From Pseudanabaena sp. M53BS1SP1A06MG (GTDB lineage: Bacteria > Cyanobacteriota > Cyanobacteriia > Pseudanabaenales > Pseudanabaenaceae), in assembly GCA_020404105.1 (NCBI GenBank), contig JADBWH010000036.1:1-64000 (forward strand): a stretch of 64,000 nucleotides of DNA. The letters run 5' to 3'. Below, piece by piece: positions 27,473 to 36,952 of the stretch. Under the pieces are notes generated by a model. It had not been told where the DNA came from. It saw only the letters and a program-made list of their open reading frames with translations, and searched no databases. Made by a program: the position numbers and the translations under genes. Numbering within the stretch: the stretch's first letter is position 1; each line of letters begins with the position of its first letter.

Positions 27473-27511
27473 CTTAGAGAGAGGGTTTGCGTAGCAAATC
27501 CTCTCTCTAAG
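27473..27511 (+). terminator. terminator of the NERD gene (first of two abutting hairpins)
   Basis: CTTAGAGAGAGGGTTTGC and GCAAATCCTCTCTCTAAG pair with a single G-T mismatch around GTA, 2 bp after the stop. Confidence 0.75.
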
Positions 27512-27555
27512 CTCAAAATTAAAAGCCTTGCGTAGCAAGGCTTTTAATTTTGAGC
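27511..27555. terminator. second hairpin, sharing its boundary base with the first
   Basis: GCTCAAAATTAAAAGCCTTG(C) and its exact complement flank GTA, a 21-bp perfect stem beginning at the last base of the previous hairpin. Confidence 0.75.
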
Positions 27556-27600
27556 TTTTAAAATTTGCCAGCACTGAGAAAAAATATGCCACCAAATATA

Positions 27601-27644
27601 GCTTCGACTTCGCTCAGTCAACGCAGGCTGAGCGAAGTCGAAGC
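27601..27644. repeat. hairpin of the GCTTCGACTTCGCTCA type
   Basis: GCTTCGACTTCGCTCAG and CTGAGCGAAGTCGAAGC flank TCAACGCAGG. A diverged relative is at 43825-43875 (GCTTCGGCTTCGCTCATCC with GGATGAGCGAGGTCAAAGC). It lies 7 bp from the end of the mlaE-like gene. Confidence 0.65.
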
Positions 27645-27651
27645 GACTGTC

Positions 27652-28431
27652 CTATGATGCGGTTAGTGAGGAGCCGATACCTTGGAAGAAAGCCCATGAT
27701 AGAAAGAAGTTGCTAATAAAAATAGCTAGTAAAGCGGTAACAACTGCGGTAGTTGTAGACTCACCCACACCTTTTGCACCACCTGTAGTGGTTAAACCCC
27801 ATGTTGTCCCGATTACAGCTATCAACAAGCCGAAAAAGCTCGATTTGAGTAAGGCAGCGATCAAATCCCAAGGCTTGAGTAAATCCTGCACAGAATTGAG
27901 AAACATGGTCGAAGAAATACCATACATCGCATCTGAGAGAAATAAACCGCCAGCCATCCCTGTTAAAAAGCCCATAATCGTGAGGATTGGCAACATCAAA
28001 ATACAGGCGATCGCGCGAGGGGTTGCCAAATAATCAATCGGATTTGTCCGCAACATATAAAGCGCATCAATTTGCTCAGTCACCTGCATTGTGCCGATTT
28101 CTGCAGCAAAGGCAGAGCCGACCCGTCCTGCAATAATCACAGCCGTCAACACAGGAATTAACTCACGGCTCAAAGCGATCGCTAAAATCCCCCCGATCGC
28201 CTGTTGAGCGCCAAAGTGAATAAATTCGCGGGCAACTTGAATTGTAAACACCGCACCGACAAACGAAGCCGTAATCAAGGTAATCAACAGAGATTCTGTG
28301 CCAACTATAGACATCTGCTCGATTGTATTGCGCCAATGGAAACGTCGATAGATCAAGATATGGGTGATGATTTGTCCGACGAGTAGACAACTTTGTCCCA
28401 CTTTAATTAGCCAACCACCAAAATTGCCCAT
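27652..28431 (-). CDS. MlaE family ABC transporter permease
   Basis: A 259-residue integral membrane permease with MlaE/Ycf63 signatures: SLLITLITASFVGAVFTIQV, IAIALSRELIPVLTAVIIAG, RVGSAFAAEIGTMQVTEQID and YLATPRAIACILMLPILTI. The family forms the membrane channel of lipid transporters (Mla in proteobacteria, TGD1 in chloroplasts), exchanging phospholipids between envelope membranes. The ATPase and MCE-domain partners are not adjacent in this window. Confidence 0.9.
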   Translation of the reverse strand: MGNFGGWLIKVGQSCLLVGQIITHILIYRRFHWRNTIEQMSIVGTESLLITLITASFVGAVFTIQVAREFIHFGAQQAIGGILAIALSRELIPVLTAVIIAGRVGSAFAAEIGTMQVTEQIDALYMLRTNPIDYLATPRAIACILMLPILTIMGFLTGMAGGLFLSDAMYGISSTMFLNSVQDLLKPWDLIAALLKSSFFGLLIAVIGTTWGLTTTGGAKGVGESTTTAVVTALLAIFISNFFLSWAFFQGIGSSLTAS

Positions 28432-28551
28432 ACCCTAAAGTTCCTGTTTTATTGTTTTGATCCTATAGTAAAAGGGTATTGGAGTGCTGCCCATCCTAAA
28501 CCAGCAGAAGATTTCCCTACATAAGAAATGGCGCTCTGAGTTATCTCTCAT

Positions 28552-28992
28552 CTAAGGAAATAAATGTAATGTCCAGTTACAGGGTTGCTGAAGATCGCTA
28601 AACTTACCAGTGAGCCAGTACCAAATTGCGAGCCGAGTCCGAAAGAAACCAACCATCAAAAAAGAATCTTTAGGCACTGCTACTCCATACTTCTTACCAT
28701 CAGTAACTATGGCATACCAATGCGTATCAGTACCTTTGACGACTAAGAAAGAACGATAGAAGATTTCTTGATATTGCAGTGGTAGAGCAAAGACAGCATA
28801 AACATTATGCTCACCTCGCCAAGGTTCTGCCACAATCTTAACTGGATAAAATTTTAAGCTAGTTGAGTTTCTAATTTCTGTCATCGTCGAACATAGAGAA
28901 GAATTTAGGTTTAAGTTCTCTGGAATTTTAGGTGAGAAGTTTGTCATCAGTATAGACACAGCACCTGTGCTTAAAGCTCTGATCGCCGCCAC
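28552..28992 (-). CDS. hypothetical protein
   Basis: A 146-residue frame without a recognised domain. The C-terminal 110 residues look like a compact alpha/beta unit rich in aromatic residues (FYPVKIVAEPWRGEHNVYAV, FYRSFLVVKGTDTHWYAIVT). Three in-frame ATGs (28992, 28947, 28884) are possible; the last would begin MTEIRNSTSLKFYPVKI and remove a low-complexity N-terminus. It sits between mlaE-like and dacB genes on the same strand. Confidence 0.5.
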   Translation of the reverse strand: MAAIRALSTGAVSILMTNFSPKIPENLNLNSSLCSTMTEIRNSTSLKFYPVKIVAEPWRGEHNVYAVFALPLQYQEIFYRSFLVVKGTDTHWYAIVTDGKKYGVAVPKDSFLMVGFFRTRLAIWYWLTGKFSDLQQPCNWTLHLFP

Positions 28993-29098
28993 CAGAAATT
29001 TATGGAAGGCAATCGGTAGCTCTGCGTGGATTAGGTTCAGGGACTTTATGGATTAGCTTGATAAGATTGATATGATTGGCAAGACTCACTGATAAGGT

Positions 29099-30634
29099 TC
29101 ATTGACAAGGCTCAAGGCGATTGATAAGACCAATGATCGCATCTACATATCTGTTTAATTCCCTCAGTCGCAAGTTGCTATTGTTAATGATGATACTGAA
29201 AATCACTTCAGGATAATGTTTAGGTTTAGCGTACCCTGATAAGGCACTTACTCCCGTTAATGTGCCAGTTTTAGCTTGAAGTGACAAAGGATTTGATCTC
29301 CACCGATTAGTTAAAGTACCATCTGCTGTGCCATCGACTTTTGAAACTGGCAAAGAATTACGGAAAGTACGGTCATCAGCCACATTATACAAAAGTTGGG
29401 AGATCGCTCTAGGGGTCGTCAAATTACGGCGCGACAGTCCAGAGCCATCCGCTAGCAAAACATTATGAGAACCAATCTTGCTCGCATCTAAATATTCTTT
29501 GAGCGAAGATATGCCACCATTTACACTATTGAGGGAAACATGGTCATAGAAGCGATCGCCTAGGGGCTTTTGAAATAGTTTGGTATAGAATTTCTCACCT
29601 ACGGCTCTGAGTAATAGTTCGGCATAAAGGTTATTGCTATCCTTATTGGTAGTTGTAATCAGTTGCGAGAGTGGTGGTGAATAGACGATCGCTAGGTCTT
29701 GGCTCGGGGAAAGCTTTGGGGTAATATTTGTGAAGGGTTTGATTTTAATTCCTTGTGCATCCAGTTCTTGACGCAATAGTTGTAAAAAATTAGCTTCAGG
29801 GTCAGGAACTGTCACACTACCATCTTCTCGTTCTGACTTGACAGAAATTGCACCACTGATGATCAGTACTTTTTGACCATAGGGACGGACAACACTCAAA
29901 GCATGATTAGGCATCATATACAGCATAGAGTCATCACTGGCTGTGTAGGATTTATTCTCCACCAGCCAATCTTTAGCCAATGCAGGATTTTCCCATTCAA
30001 AGATTGCGGGTTGACCAATTGTGTTAGGTCGGATAGACCAATTCAAGGAATTTTCATTAATCGTGAAGGGTGATACCTTGGCTGCATAATATTCTTGGAG
30101 ATCTTTCCATTCCCAACTATCTACAAGTTCGTCACCCCTGCGAATAGTTCTTGTCCAAATCCCTCCATTGATCTGCTTGATCCCTCTATTTTTGAGTTGA
30201 GTGACGAGGGATTTTAATCCTGTCTCTGAGTTAAAGCTGGGATCGCCCGAACCCACCAACCATAATCCATTTTCTAGAGTACCTTGAGGATTGGGCAAAT
30301 CATTGGACATCAACTTGGTTGCAAAGCGATAGTCTGATCCTAAAGCTTTTAAAGCAATCGCAGTGGTAAATAGTTTGGTATTAGAGGCAGGAATGAAATA
30401 GCGATCGCCATCAAGATTGGCTAATACTTTTGGTTTCGTCTCATTAGTTTGAACAAATACCCCCACTCGTGAAGCCTGTAATTGTGGAGATTGGGCAACT
30501 TGAGACAATTCCTGTTGCAACTGCGCGGGACAAATGCGATCAGGATTAGCTTGGATTGACAATGGCGCAATCAGAGGAATTGCAACTAGGGTGATCGCTG
30601 AAAATACAGAGCCTTGGAGACTAAGCTTCCTCAT
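29099..30634 (-). CDS. dacB: D-alanyl-D-alanine carboxypeptidase/endopeptidase (PBP4, S13 family)
   Basis: A roughly 511-residue periplasmic enzyme. The signal peptide is MRKLSLQGSVFSAITLVAIP, ending near IQANPD, which is why I prefer the start at 30634 over an upstream ATG at 30673. The three active-site motifs are SNTK (PASNTKLFTT), SNN (DSNNLYAELLL) and KTG (QAKTGTLTGVSALSGY). It trims or cleaves peptidoglycan cross-links. Length and the inserted domains between SxxK and SxN fit the S13 family. Confidence 0.92.
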   Translation of the reverse strand: MRKLSLQGSVFSAITLVAIPLIAPLSIQANPDRICPAQLQQELSQVAQSPQLQASRVGVFVQTNETKPKVLANLDGDRYFIPASNTKLFTTAIALKALGSDYRFATKLMSNDLPNPQGTLENGLWLVGSGDPSFNSETGLKSLVTQLKNRGIKQINGGIWTRTIRRGDELVDSWEWKDLQEYYAAKVSPFTINENSLNWSIRPNTIGQPAIFEWENPALAKDWLVENKSYTASDDSMLYMMPNHALSVVRPYGQKVLIISGAISVKSEREDGSVTVPDPEANFLQLLRQELDAQGIKIKPFTNITPKLSPSQDLAIVYSPPLSQLITTTNKDSNNLYAELLLRAVGEKFYTKLFQKPLGDRFYDHVSLNSVNGGISSLKEYLDASKIGSHNVLLADGSGLSRRNLTTPRAISQLLYNVADDRTFRNSLPVSKVDGTADGTLTNRWRSNPLSLQAKTGTLTGVSALSGYAKPKHYPEVIFSIIINNSNLRLRELNRYVDAIIGLINRLEPCQ

Positions 30635-30739
30635 ATGGCAAACAAAAGGCGAGGAAAAAGACTGAAGTGGCATTTAATAAACAAAGCAGAAAGAACATGT
30701 ATAGATTTCAGGTTAGTATGATTGTGCTTCAACATTACT

Positions 30740-30830
30740 AGGACTTACGCAAACCGAACGAATTTCTTAGGATTGAGGTAGATGTGGTGCGGGCTTCGCC
30801 CGCACCACATCTACCCAATGCGTAAGTCCT
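30740..30830. repeat. MITE-like repeat, family 2, copy B (91 bp)
   Basis: Perfect 12-bp terminal inverted repeats AGGACTTACGCA and TGCGTAAGTCCT, with internal hairpin arms GTAGATGTGGTGCGGGC / GCCCGCACCACATCTAC. It differs from copy A (13275) at only a few positions and lies between dacB and the methyltransferase gene. Confidence 0.88.
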
Positions 30831-30854
30831 AATTATTTGAGGTTGCTATATTAG

Positions 30855-32063
30855 CTATTGTGGCGTTAATAAGATGATTTGTTGCTGCTGGAGCGATCGC
30901 ACATCTACTAAAGTTGCCTCAACAGTTTCTAGGATCTGCGCGACGGTTTGACCCTGATTTTGCCCTTGAGATTGACTATGATCAGTTGCTAATAGGAACT
31001 TCCATGCGGACTCACTGATTTTCACAAGTTGATAATTGTAATCAAAGAAATGAGGACTATCGCGCCAGCCATAAATACAGGGACTTGGCTCAGGAATGGC
31101 TCTTAGTAATTCCTCATCAACTTGCCAATTCTTCTTCTCAAGGGGTGGACGTGCTAAAAAGAACTCATAATGGGAAATTGTGTGCGGATCGAGAACTTCG
31201 ATGAGGCGATAGCGTTGGCGCTCAGTGAGATGTTGCGATCGCGCAATTAAGTCAGGAGCTTTACCGATCAAGCGATTTAAGTCCCATACTTGCGGATTAG
31301 AGAAACCAAGAAATTCCAAACCTGAAGCATCAATTAATTCAAAGAGAGTATTCACATTGTAATTAAGCTCTTGGGGATGTACATACATATCCGCAAAACA
31401 GGCATCCTGTTGATTTTCTGCTGCCCAACGTTCAGTTTCACGACGACGGAGCGCATTCGTCTCAGGTAGATTTGCAAATATCTCTCTACCAATTTTCACA
31501 CCATCGACATAATCGCCACGCTTATCACCTTGTAATAAAGCGATCGCTTCCTGCATCAAGCGAATTTCCCAACGTCCTAGTTCGCCATATACAAAAATAT
31601 GTAGCAATCCTCCAGAAGCAAGCTTATTTGCTAGAGCCTGTATGCCACGGATAGGATCGGTGGTATGGTGAAGAACGCCTACGGAATTGATTAGATCAAA
31701 CTCTCCTTCCAATTGGTCAGCATCAAATAGACTGAGGTGATGGAATTCGGCTCTGGTTGCTCCTGATCTTTTACAGCGTTCTTTGGCAACGGCGAGGGTT
31801 CCTTCGCTAAGATCGATACCGACAACATGGGCTTCGGGGTTTAGATGGACAAGATATTCGGTGCTTACGCCTGAACCACAGCCTGCATCGAGAACACGAA
31901 TATTATTTTTAGAAGGCTTTTGTCCAGTACAGAAGTTGTAGGCAGCTTGCCAGTTCCATCGCCAGTTATATCCAGGAGGTGGTTCATCAAGGAGAGGTTC
32001 TGGTGGAAAGGGGTAGGTGTTGTAGAGTTTGGCAACGGCTTCGCTGACTTTGGGATCGGACAT
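30855..32063 (-). CDS. class I SAM-dependent methyltransferase
   Basis: A 402-residue protein. The N-terminal YNTYPFPPEPLLDEPPPGYN is typical of a cyanobacterial methyltransferase group. The SAM-binding motif I is IRVLDAGCGSGVSTEYL near 55-70, with VVGIDLSEGTLAVAKERC (acidic motif II) and FDLINSVGVLHHTTDPIRG (motif IV). The C-terminal half (LTERQRYRLIEVLDPHTISH) is family-specific. Substrate is unknown. It is divergent from the ABC ATPase gene with 73 bp between starts. Confidence 0.85.
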   Translation of the reverse strand: MSDPKVSEAVAKLYNTYPFPPEPLLDEPPPGYNWRWNWQAAYNFCTGQKPSKNNIRVLDAGCGSGVSTEYLVHLNPEAHVVGIDLSEGTLAVAKERCKRSGATRAEFHHLSLFDADQLEGEFDLINSVGVLHHTTDPIRGIQALANKLASGGLLHIFVYGELGRWEIRLMQEAIALLQGDKRGDYVDGVKIGREIFANLPETNALRRRETERWAAENQQDACFADMYVHPQELNYNVNTLFELIDASGLEFLGFSNPQVWDLNRLIGKAPDLIARSQHLTERQRYRLIEVLDPHTISHYEFFLARPPLEKKNWQVDEELLRAIPEPSPCIYGWRDSPHFFDYNYQLVKISESAWKFLLATDHSQSQGQNQGQTVAQILETVEATLVDVRSLQQQQIILLTPQ

Positions 32064-32136
32064 GGGTAATTTTTTAGAATTGTTTTATTATTGGTTTAAT
32101 ATTTTACGGTTAAAACCAGTTTTTAGGACATTCAAA

Positions 32137-33288
32137 ATGGCTCCCGTTCGTCTATGTGGTGTTACCAAAAAATTTGCAGAAAATACGGTTCTTCGAGAAA
32201 TTGATCTAGAAGTAGCCGATCGCGAATTTTTGGTCTTAGTTGGTCCCTCAGGTTGCGGCAAAAGTACATTATTGCGGTTAATCGCTGGCTTAGAAGAAGT
32301 AACCGACGGCTCCATATACCTAGGCGATCGCCAAATTAATCACCTTCCGCCCAAGGTTCGCGATATTGCGATGGTATTTCAAAGCTATGCGCTTTATCCC
32401 CACATGACCGTCTACAACAATATTGCCTTTGGTTTAAGACGGCAGCGATCGCGTAATTTGTCACCCCTTGCATGGCTATCACCCACCAGTAAAAAACAAA
32501 AGGCTGAAATCGATCAACGAGTACAACAGGTTGCCGAATCCCTGCAAATTTCCCATTTACTAAGCCGCAAACCCAAGGAACTATCGGGCGGACAAAAACA
32601 ACGTGTGGCTCTTGGTCGTGCGATCGCCCGCAATCCCCAAGTTTTTTTAATGGATGAGCCTCTATCCAATCTCGATGCTCAGTTACGCAGTGATACGCGA
32701 TCGCAAATTGTGCAGTTACAAAAGCAATTACAAGTAACGACTATCTATGTGACCCACGATCAAGTGGAAGCAATGACCATGGGCGATCGCATTGTCGTTT
32801 TAAACAAAGGTGACATTCAGCAAGTAGATACTCCTTTAAATATCTATCGCCAACCTGCCAATGCTTTTGTAGCTGGATTTATGGGTTCTCCACCGATGAA
32901 TTTTCTGTCCGTACAGGTTGATAGCAATGGAAATCTGTATGGTGAGAGTTTGCATCAGCCAATTTCCATTAATGAATTATCCCTTAATCAGATTGGATGC
33001 GATCGTCCTTTTACGCTAGGATTCCGTCCTGAAGATTTACAACCTTCAAATGCTGAGAATGCTCAGTTAGAAGGTATTGTTGAACTAGTGGAAGCACTTG
33101 GATCAGAAACAATTGTGTTACTAAAAATCGCGGATACAGAAATTAGAGCAAGGGTTTCCGCCGATATTAGTTTGGAATATGATTGGCAAATAGGCGATCG
33201 CAGTTTTTGGCACTTTGAATTGCATAAACTCTACGCCTTTGATGCCGATTCAGGGATTACGTTGCATCATCCCTATCAAAAGTTTTGA
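32137..33288 (+). CDS. ABC transporter ATP-binding protein (MalK/UgpC type)
   Basis: A 383-residue ATPase. Start chosen at MAPVRLCGVTKKFAENTVLR; an upstream ATG at 32029 would overlap the divergent methyltransferase gene. Walker A is VGPSGCGKSTLLRLIAG, Q-loop VFQSYALYPHMTV, signature LSGGQKQRVALGRAIARNP, Walker B VFLMDEPLSNLDAQL, H-loop VTHDQVEAM, followed by a C-terminal TOBE/OB region (about 240-380). This architecture belongs to importers of sugars, glycerol-phosphate or similar solutes. Permease and binding-protein genes are not adjacent. Confidence 0.9.
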   Translation: MAPVRLCGVTKKFAENTVLREIDLEVADREFLVLVGPSGCGKSTLLRLIAGLEEVTDGSIYLGDRQINHLPPKVRDIAMVFQSYALYPHMTVYNNIAFGLRRQRSRNLSPLAWLSPTSKKQKAEIDQRVQQVAESLQISHLLSRKPKELSGGQKQRVALGRAIARNPQVFLMDEPLSNLDAQLRSDTRSQIVQLQKQLQVTTIYVTHDQVEAMTMGDRIVVLNKGDIQQVDTPLNIYRQPANAFVAGFMGSPPMNFLSVQVDSNGNLYGESLHQPISINELSLNQIGCDRPFTLGFRPEDLQPSNAENAQLEGIVELVEALGSETIVLLKIADTEIRARVSADISLEYDWQIGDRSFWHFELHKLYAFDADSGITLHHPYQKF

Positions 33289-33333
33289 AAGCACTGTTTC
33301 GCCGCGCTTTTAAAAATCTAAATTGCATAAACT

Positions 33334-35583
33334 TTACCATGAAATGAATTCAGGAAACTTCTTCGCTAGTTCTGTAATCGCAGGACAAACTGTGGCATTA
33401 TCAGTACGATTCTCTAAAGTATTCCAACTAAAGGGAGCAGATTGTGCTGCTGATAGCCATAACAATTTTTTCGCACGAGTCATTCCCACATAGAGTAGAC
33501 GAAATTCCTCTGCTTGTTTGAGATAACTACATTGTTTCCATGCTTCCTCAGCATTGGGAACTCGCTCATGATGCACGATCGCTCGAATCTGCGCTCTTGC
33601 CACTTCAGGCAAACCAAAATCCCCCAGAAATTTGGCAGATTCAGGAATATAGGCTTCCCCTGGACAAATGCGCTTATGTAAAAAGGGCAAGAAGACCACA
33701 TCCCAATCTAGCCCTTTAGCTTTATGTAGACTAATAATCGTCAACTGTCCCGCAGCCATATAGCGCCCTTCCAGATTCTCATCTTCCACTGCTTCAAAGT
33801 TCTCAGACTCGACAATTTCCTTTAATTCCGCAATCACCGTTTGCATGGAGTAATTGCCCACAAGTTGTTGATTGAGGCGATCACCTAATTTATCGGCTGT
33901 CGCTAATAGTCCCGCTTCATCATCATAGAGAGTAAAGGCAATAAATGGAATCAGGTTATAGAGAGGAAGTTCAGTTTTGGCTCGGAGTAAAGCCTTACAT
34001 TTAGATTGAGCATCTTGAGCAAGTGACGTTAGTGTAGGATCTAATAATGTGGGATAGAGGAACTGTTCGGGATTGCTAGCAAGAGCATTTAAATCTTGCT
34101 GTGATGAAATTTTGAGGCGATCTTTGAGAACTTCTAGAGCAGATTTGAGATTATCGGGCGAATGGGGACGCTCTATAAATTGCAAAATTGCCAACATATC
34201 TATTGGTACACGCGATCGCCGATCACTCTGTTCCACATCATAGATTTTAATGTCATACTCCTTGGTCAGCCATGCTAAAGAATCCGCCACGAAGCGTCCT
34301 TGATTATGTTGGCGCACTAAAATCGCCATACTGAGTTTAGGATCTTGTTCATGCAGTTGCTTAATCCGTAAACCTATCAACTCAATTTCATGCTCAATAT
34401 CATCAACTGTATTCGGTAAATAAATTTCTACACCCTTGCCAATGGGTTCAGGATTAGCATTTGTCTGTGGATCGTTGGCATCTACAGGATGTATTCTTTG
34501 TTGACGGAAGGGTTTTTCTAATTTGGCATATTCGGAATGATTGACCCAATGCAAAACGTAATTAGCGGCTCGCATCACATTGACTGTGCTACGTCCTGCT
34601 TGATCGAGGGTGGAGAGTTGGGAGTTAAGTTGGCAGCGATCGCAAAATTCATTAAAAAAACGCGGATCGGCTGTGGTGAATGTGGAATTAATCGCTTGAT
34701 TTGGATCACCGACCCGCATCAAATTTTTGATATTTTCTTCAAGGGGAGACAAGGCAAGAATCTCCAACAAATCCGTTTGTAATGGTGAAGAATCCTGTGC
34801 TTCATCCTCAAATACTGCAAAAACACGCTCTTGCCAATATTTGCGAATACTGTCATTTTTTAAGACTCGCAACGCGCCTAAAATCATATCGTCATAGTCG
34901 ATCGCCCCTTCTTGCCTTAAGAGTCGCTCATAGGTTTCATAAAGTCCTGCGGCAACTTCTAAAATAGTTCCACCATCGGAAGATTCGGCTTGGCGCAAAT
35001 CTTCTGGCGTTAATTCAGAACTCTTTGCCGTTGCGATCGCTTCTCTCGCTAAGCTCGGCAAAACATCAGTGCGTAATACAGTCTGTCGCCGCAAGCGTTC
35101 CGTATCTTCCCCATCAAAGCTTCTGCCTTCTAGAAGTAGATCGTATAATTTGGGATTCTCTTTCACCCAAAGATTTGTCGCATTGCGAATTAAGCGCTGT
35201 TTTTGAGATTCAGAAACAATGATCGTTTCGCCTGCACCAAATCCTGATAGATCACGATGGTTGCTCGCAATGGTATATGCCAAGCTATGCAAAGTACTAA
35301 CAGTAAAAGCACTCTGGGGCAATCGCAAATTTTTTAAATGTTCTGATACTTTTTTGCGAATGTTGCTGACGGCCGATCGCGTAAAGGTGACGATTACTAA
35401 TTGCTTTTGGCGATGTAAATTGAAATTAGCGATCGCGATCGCGGCGGCAACTGCCATACCCGTTGACTTTCCTGCCCCTGGGACTGCGGAAACGGCAAGC
35501 TCTCCACCCTGCCAGTCCGCCATTGTTTGCTGACCCTTACGGAGTGTTTTGCGTAATTCATTGAGAGCTTCGGACAAGACCAT
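33334..35583 (-). CDS. UvrD/Rep-like superfamily 1A DNA helicase
   Basis: A 749-residue helicase. Walker A is AVPGAGKST at 33-41, motif II is VFEDEAQDSSPLQ near 265, motif III is LMRVGDPNQAI, motif IV-V includes ISLHKAKGLDWDVVFLP and motif VI is RLLYVGMTRAKKLLWLS. This is a 3'-5' SF1A helicase/ATP-dependent nuclease subunit type, without a recognisable C-terminal nuclease. The 3'-end strand ordering places it immediately after an Rpn-type gene on the same strand (24-bp gap), so the two may be expressed together. Confidence 0.9.
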   Translation of the reverse strand: MVLSEALNELRKTLRKGQQTMADWQGGELAVSAVPGAGKSTGMAVAAAIAIANFNLHRQKQLVIVTFTRSAVSNIRKKVSEHLKNLRLPQSAFTVSTLHSLAYTIASNHRDLSGFGAGETIIVSESQKQRLIRNATNLWVKENPKLYDLLLEGRSFDGEDTERLRRQTVLRTDVLPSLAREAIATAKSSELTPEDLRQAESSDGGTILEVAAGLYETYERLLRQEGAIDYDDMILGALRVLKNDSIRKYWQERVFAVFEDEAQDSSPLQTDLLEILALSPLEENIKNLMRVGDPNQAINSTFTTADPRFFNEFCDRCQLNSQLSTLDQAGRSTVNVMRAANYVLHWVNHSEYAKLEKPFRQQRIHPVDANDPQTNANPEPIGKGVEIYLPNTVDDIEHEIELIGLRIKQLHEQDPKLSMAILVRQHNQGRFVADSLAWLTKEYDIKIYDVEQSDRRSRVPIDMLAILQFIERPHSPDNLKSALEVLKDRLKISSQQDLNALASNPEQFLYPTLLDPTLTSLAQDAQSKCKALLRAKTELPLYNLIPFIAFTLYDDEAGLLATADKLGDRLNQQLVGNYSMQTVIAELKEIVESENFEAVEDENLEGRYMAAGQLTIISLHKAKGLDWDVVFLPFLHKRICPGEAYIPESAKFLGDFGLPEVARAQIRAIVHHERVPNAEEAWKQCSYLKQAEEFRLLYVGMTRAKKLLWLSAAQSAPFSWNTLENRTDNATVCPAITELAKKFPEFISW

Positions 35584-35607
35584 AGATGATTTATTGCAAA
35601 TTTATGT

Positions 35608-36618
35608 TTATTGTTCTGAAATTTTTAGTCCAGTCAATTCATCTAAAGATAAGCCTGTCAAATCACAAATAGTGCGATCGTCCATCAAATTCAACATTTT
35701 CTTGGCAATCTCAAGAGCTTTTTGTCTTGATCCCTGCTGTAGTCCCTGCTCCAGCCCTTGTTCTAGTCCTTGTTCTAGTCCTTGTTCTAGTCCTTGTTCT
35801 AGTCCTTGTTCTAGTCCTTGTTCTAGTCCTTGTTCTAGTCCTTGGCGAATACCCTGCTCACGACCTTCACGCAGAGCTTGCTTAACAGCTTTTTTTACCG
35901 CTTTTGTAACTGCTCCACGCTGATCTTGAATGAAAAACTCACTTTTTTCTTGATCATCTAACTCATCAAGGGTGAGGTTAGCTTGATTGGCAATATAAAA
36001 TGCCTTTCTAATTTCAGGAATGTTACCCATGACTTCAGGGACATCATCAAGGTAGCGAGCTTTGTTCATGAAATATAGCCATTTATCAATGATAGTTACT
36101 AAGTCTGATAGCTCTTTTGTAAATTTGGGCAGTTCTACAAAAATCAGTTCGATGTCATAGATGGGGTAATCAATGAGGAAATCTTTTTCTTTTAAAATGA
36201 ATTTGGAGATAACATTACCTAGCTCAGGAAACATGACAAAATCTGTAATAGTCAAGGCAATTACAGGATTGAGGAGGCTGTAGTCATGTCCAGAGCCAAG
36301 TTGGGTGGAATAGGATTTAGCAGCATTGTATAAAATCCTTTTCTCAAATCCTTCAATGTTTAAGACTTGCATCTCAATGATTACAGTACGCTGTTCGCCT
36401 GTTTCTGCTTCAATGATTTTGGCTTTGATATCTAGATAGGTTGATTTGAGTCCCCGAATTTTTGGCGCAACATAGGGATTAATGATTTCTATGTCTTGGA
36501 TAACAGGTTGAGCTTCATAGATCAGTGCATTAAGGAAGCTAATTAATATATCTTTGCTATCTTCGGAACCGAAGATTTTTTTGAATGCAAAGTCAATTTT
36601 AGGATTAATGAAGATCAT
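35608..36618 (-). CDS. Rpn-type PD-(D/E)XK nuclease/transposase-like protein with LEQG repeat
   Basis: A 336-residue protein of the Rpn/PD-(D/E)XK transposase-like family: NPKIDFAFKKIFGSEDSKDI, YLDIKAKIIEAETGEQRTVI and EMQVLN (D, E-x-Q active-site pattern). The C-terminal part contains eight consecutive LEQG units (about 256-288), produced by a 12-bp DNA repeat, followed by QQGSRQKALEIAKKMLNLM. In Rpn proteins the nuclease cuts DNA and short C-terminal repeats vary between strains. Whether it is mobile is unclear. Confidence 0.88.
   Translation of the reverse strand: MIFINPKIDFAFKKIFGSEDSKDILISFLNALIYEAQPVIQDIEIINPYVAPKIRGLKSTYLDIKAKIIEAETGEQRTVIIEMQVLNIEGFEKRILYNAAKSYSTQLGSGHDYSLLNPVIALTITDFVMFPELGNVISKFILKEKDFLIDYPIYDIELIFVELPKFTKELSDLVTIIDKWLYFMNKARYLDDVPEVMGNIPEIRKAFYIANQANLTLDELDDQEKSEFFIQDQRGAVTKAVKKAVKQALREGREQGIRQGLEQGLEQGLEQGLEQGLEQGLEQGLEQGLEQGLQQGSRQKALEIAKKMLNLMDDRTICDLTGLSLDELTGLKISEQ
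35759..35842. repeat. seven exact 12-bp tandem repeats inside the Rpn-type gene
   Basis: TGTTCTAGTCCT is repeated seven times without error, with two degenerate units (TGCTGTAGTCCC, TGCTCCAGCCCT) before it. The unit is a multiple of three, so copy-number change keeps the reading frame. Confidence 0.95.
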
Positions 36619-36800
36619 AGATTTAATTACCAGTTAATTACCAGATTTTTAGACTCACTCTTCTTTACTTTTGCGGTGTTGCTATTTACTTTCGCGGAAG
36701 AGGGCGAAAATGTTGTCTAGGTTTACAGGGAGCTGAGTCATGGTGATATGTAAAGCGATTTAGATCTACATGAATATTTTATCAATTCCGATCGCTTAAA

Positions 36801-36860
36801 CAATACGATACAATATCGAAAAAGTTGCTGAGGTTTTCTAAGTTTAGGTCTTCTAAAAAT
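36801..36860 (+). repeat. duplicated segment resembling the EACC1 gene start (copy 1)
   Basis: CAATACGATACAATATCGAA is identical to 37513-37532. The similarity continues with gaps through AGTTTA and GTCTTCT, i.e. past the point that is the ATG in copy 2. It lies in the gene-free stretch 36619-36952, which otherwise shows nothing recognised. The CGATA-CAA-TATCG core is itself a small dyad. Confidence 0.7.
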
Positions 36861-36952
36861 AAGCTTGGTTAGAATAGGAGTTAAGTTGTCAAAAAATGTA
36901 GCACTACTATGGGACTTGAAAGACATTAAAGAGCCTTGATCAGGATAAAGGG

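Noticed and set aside
35759-35842. Possible CRISPR array
   Set aside because: The 12-bp units are contiguous without spacers and encode LEQG; it is a coding microsatellite.
35549-35923. Antisense frame of repeated PCSS units
   Set aside because: It is the complementary reading of the 12-bp repeat in the Rpn-type gene, with no family support.
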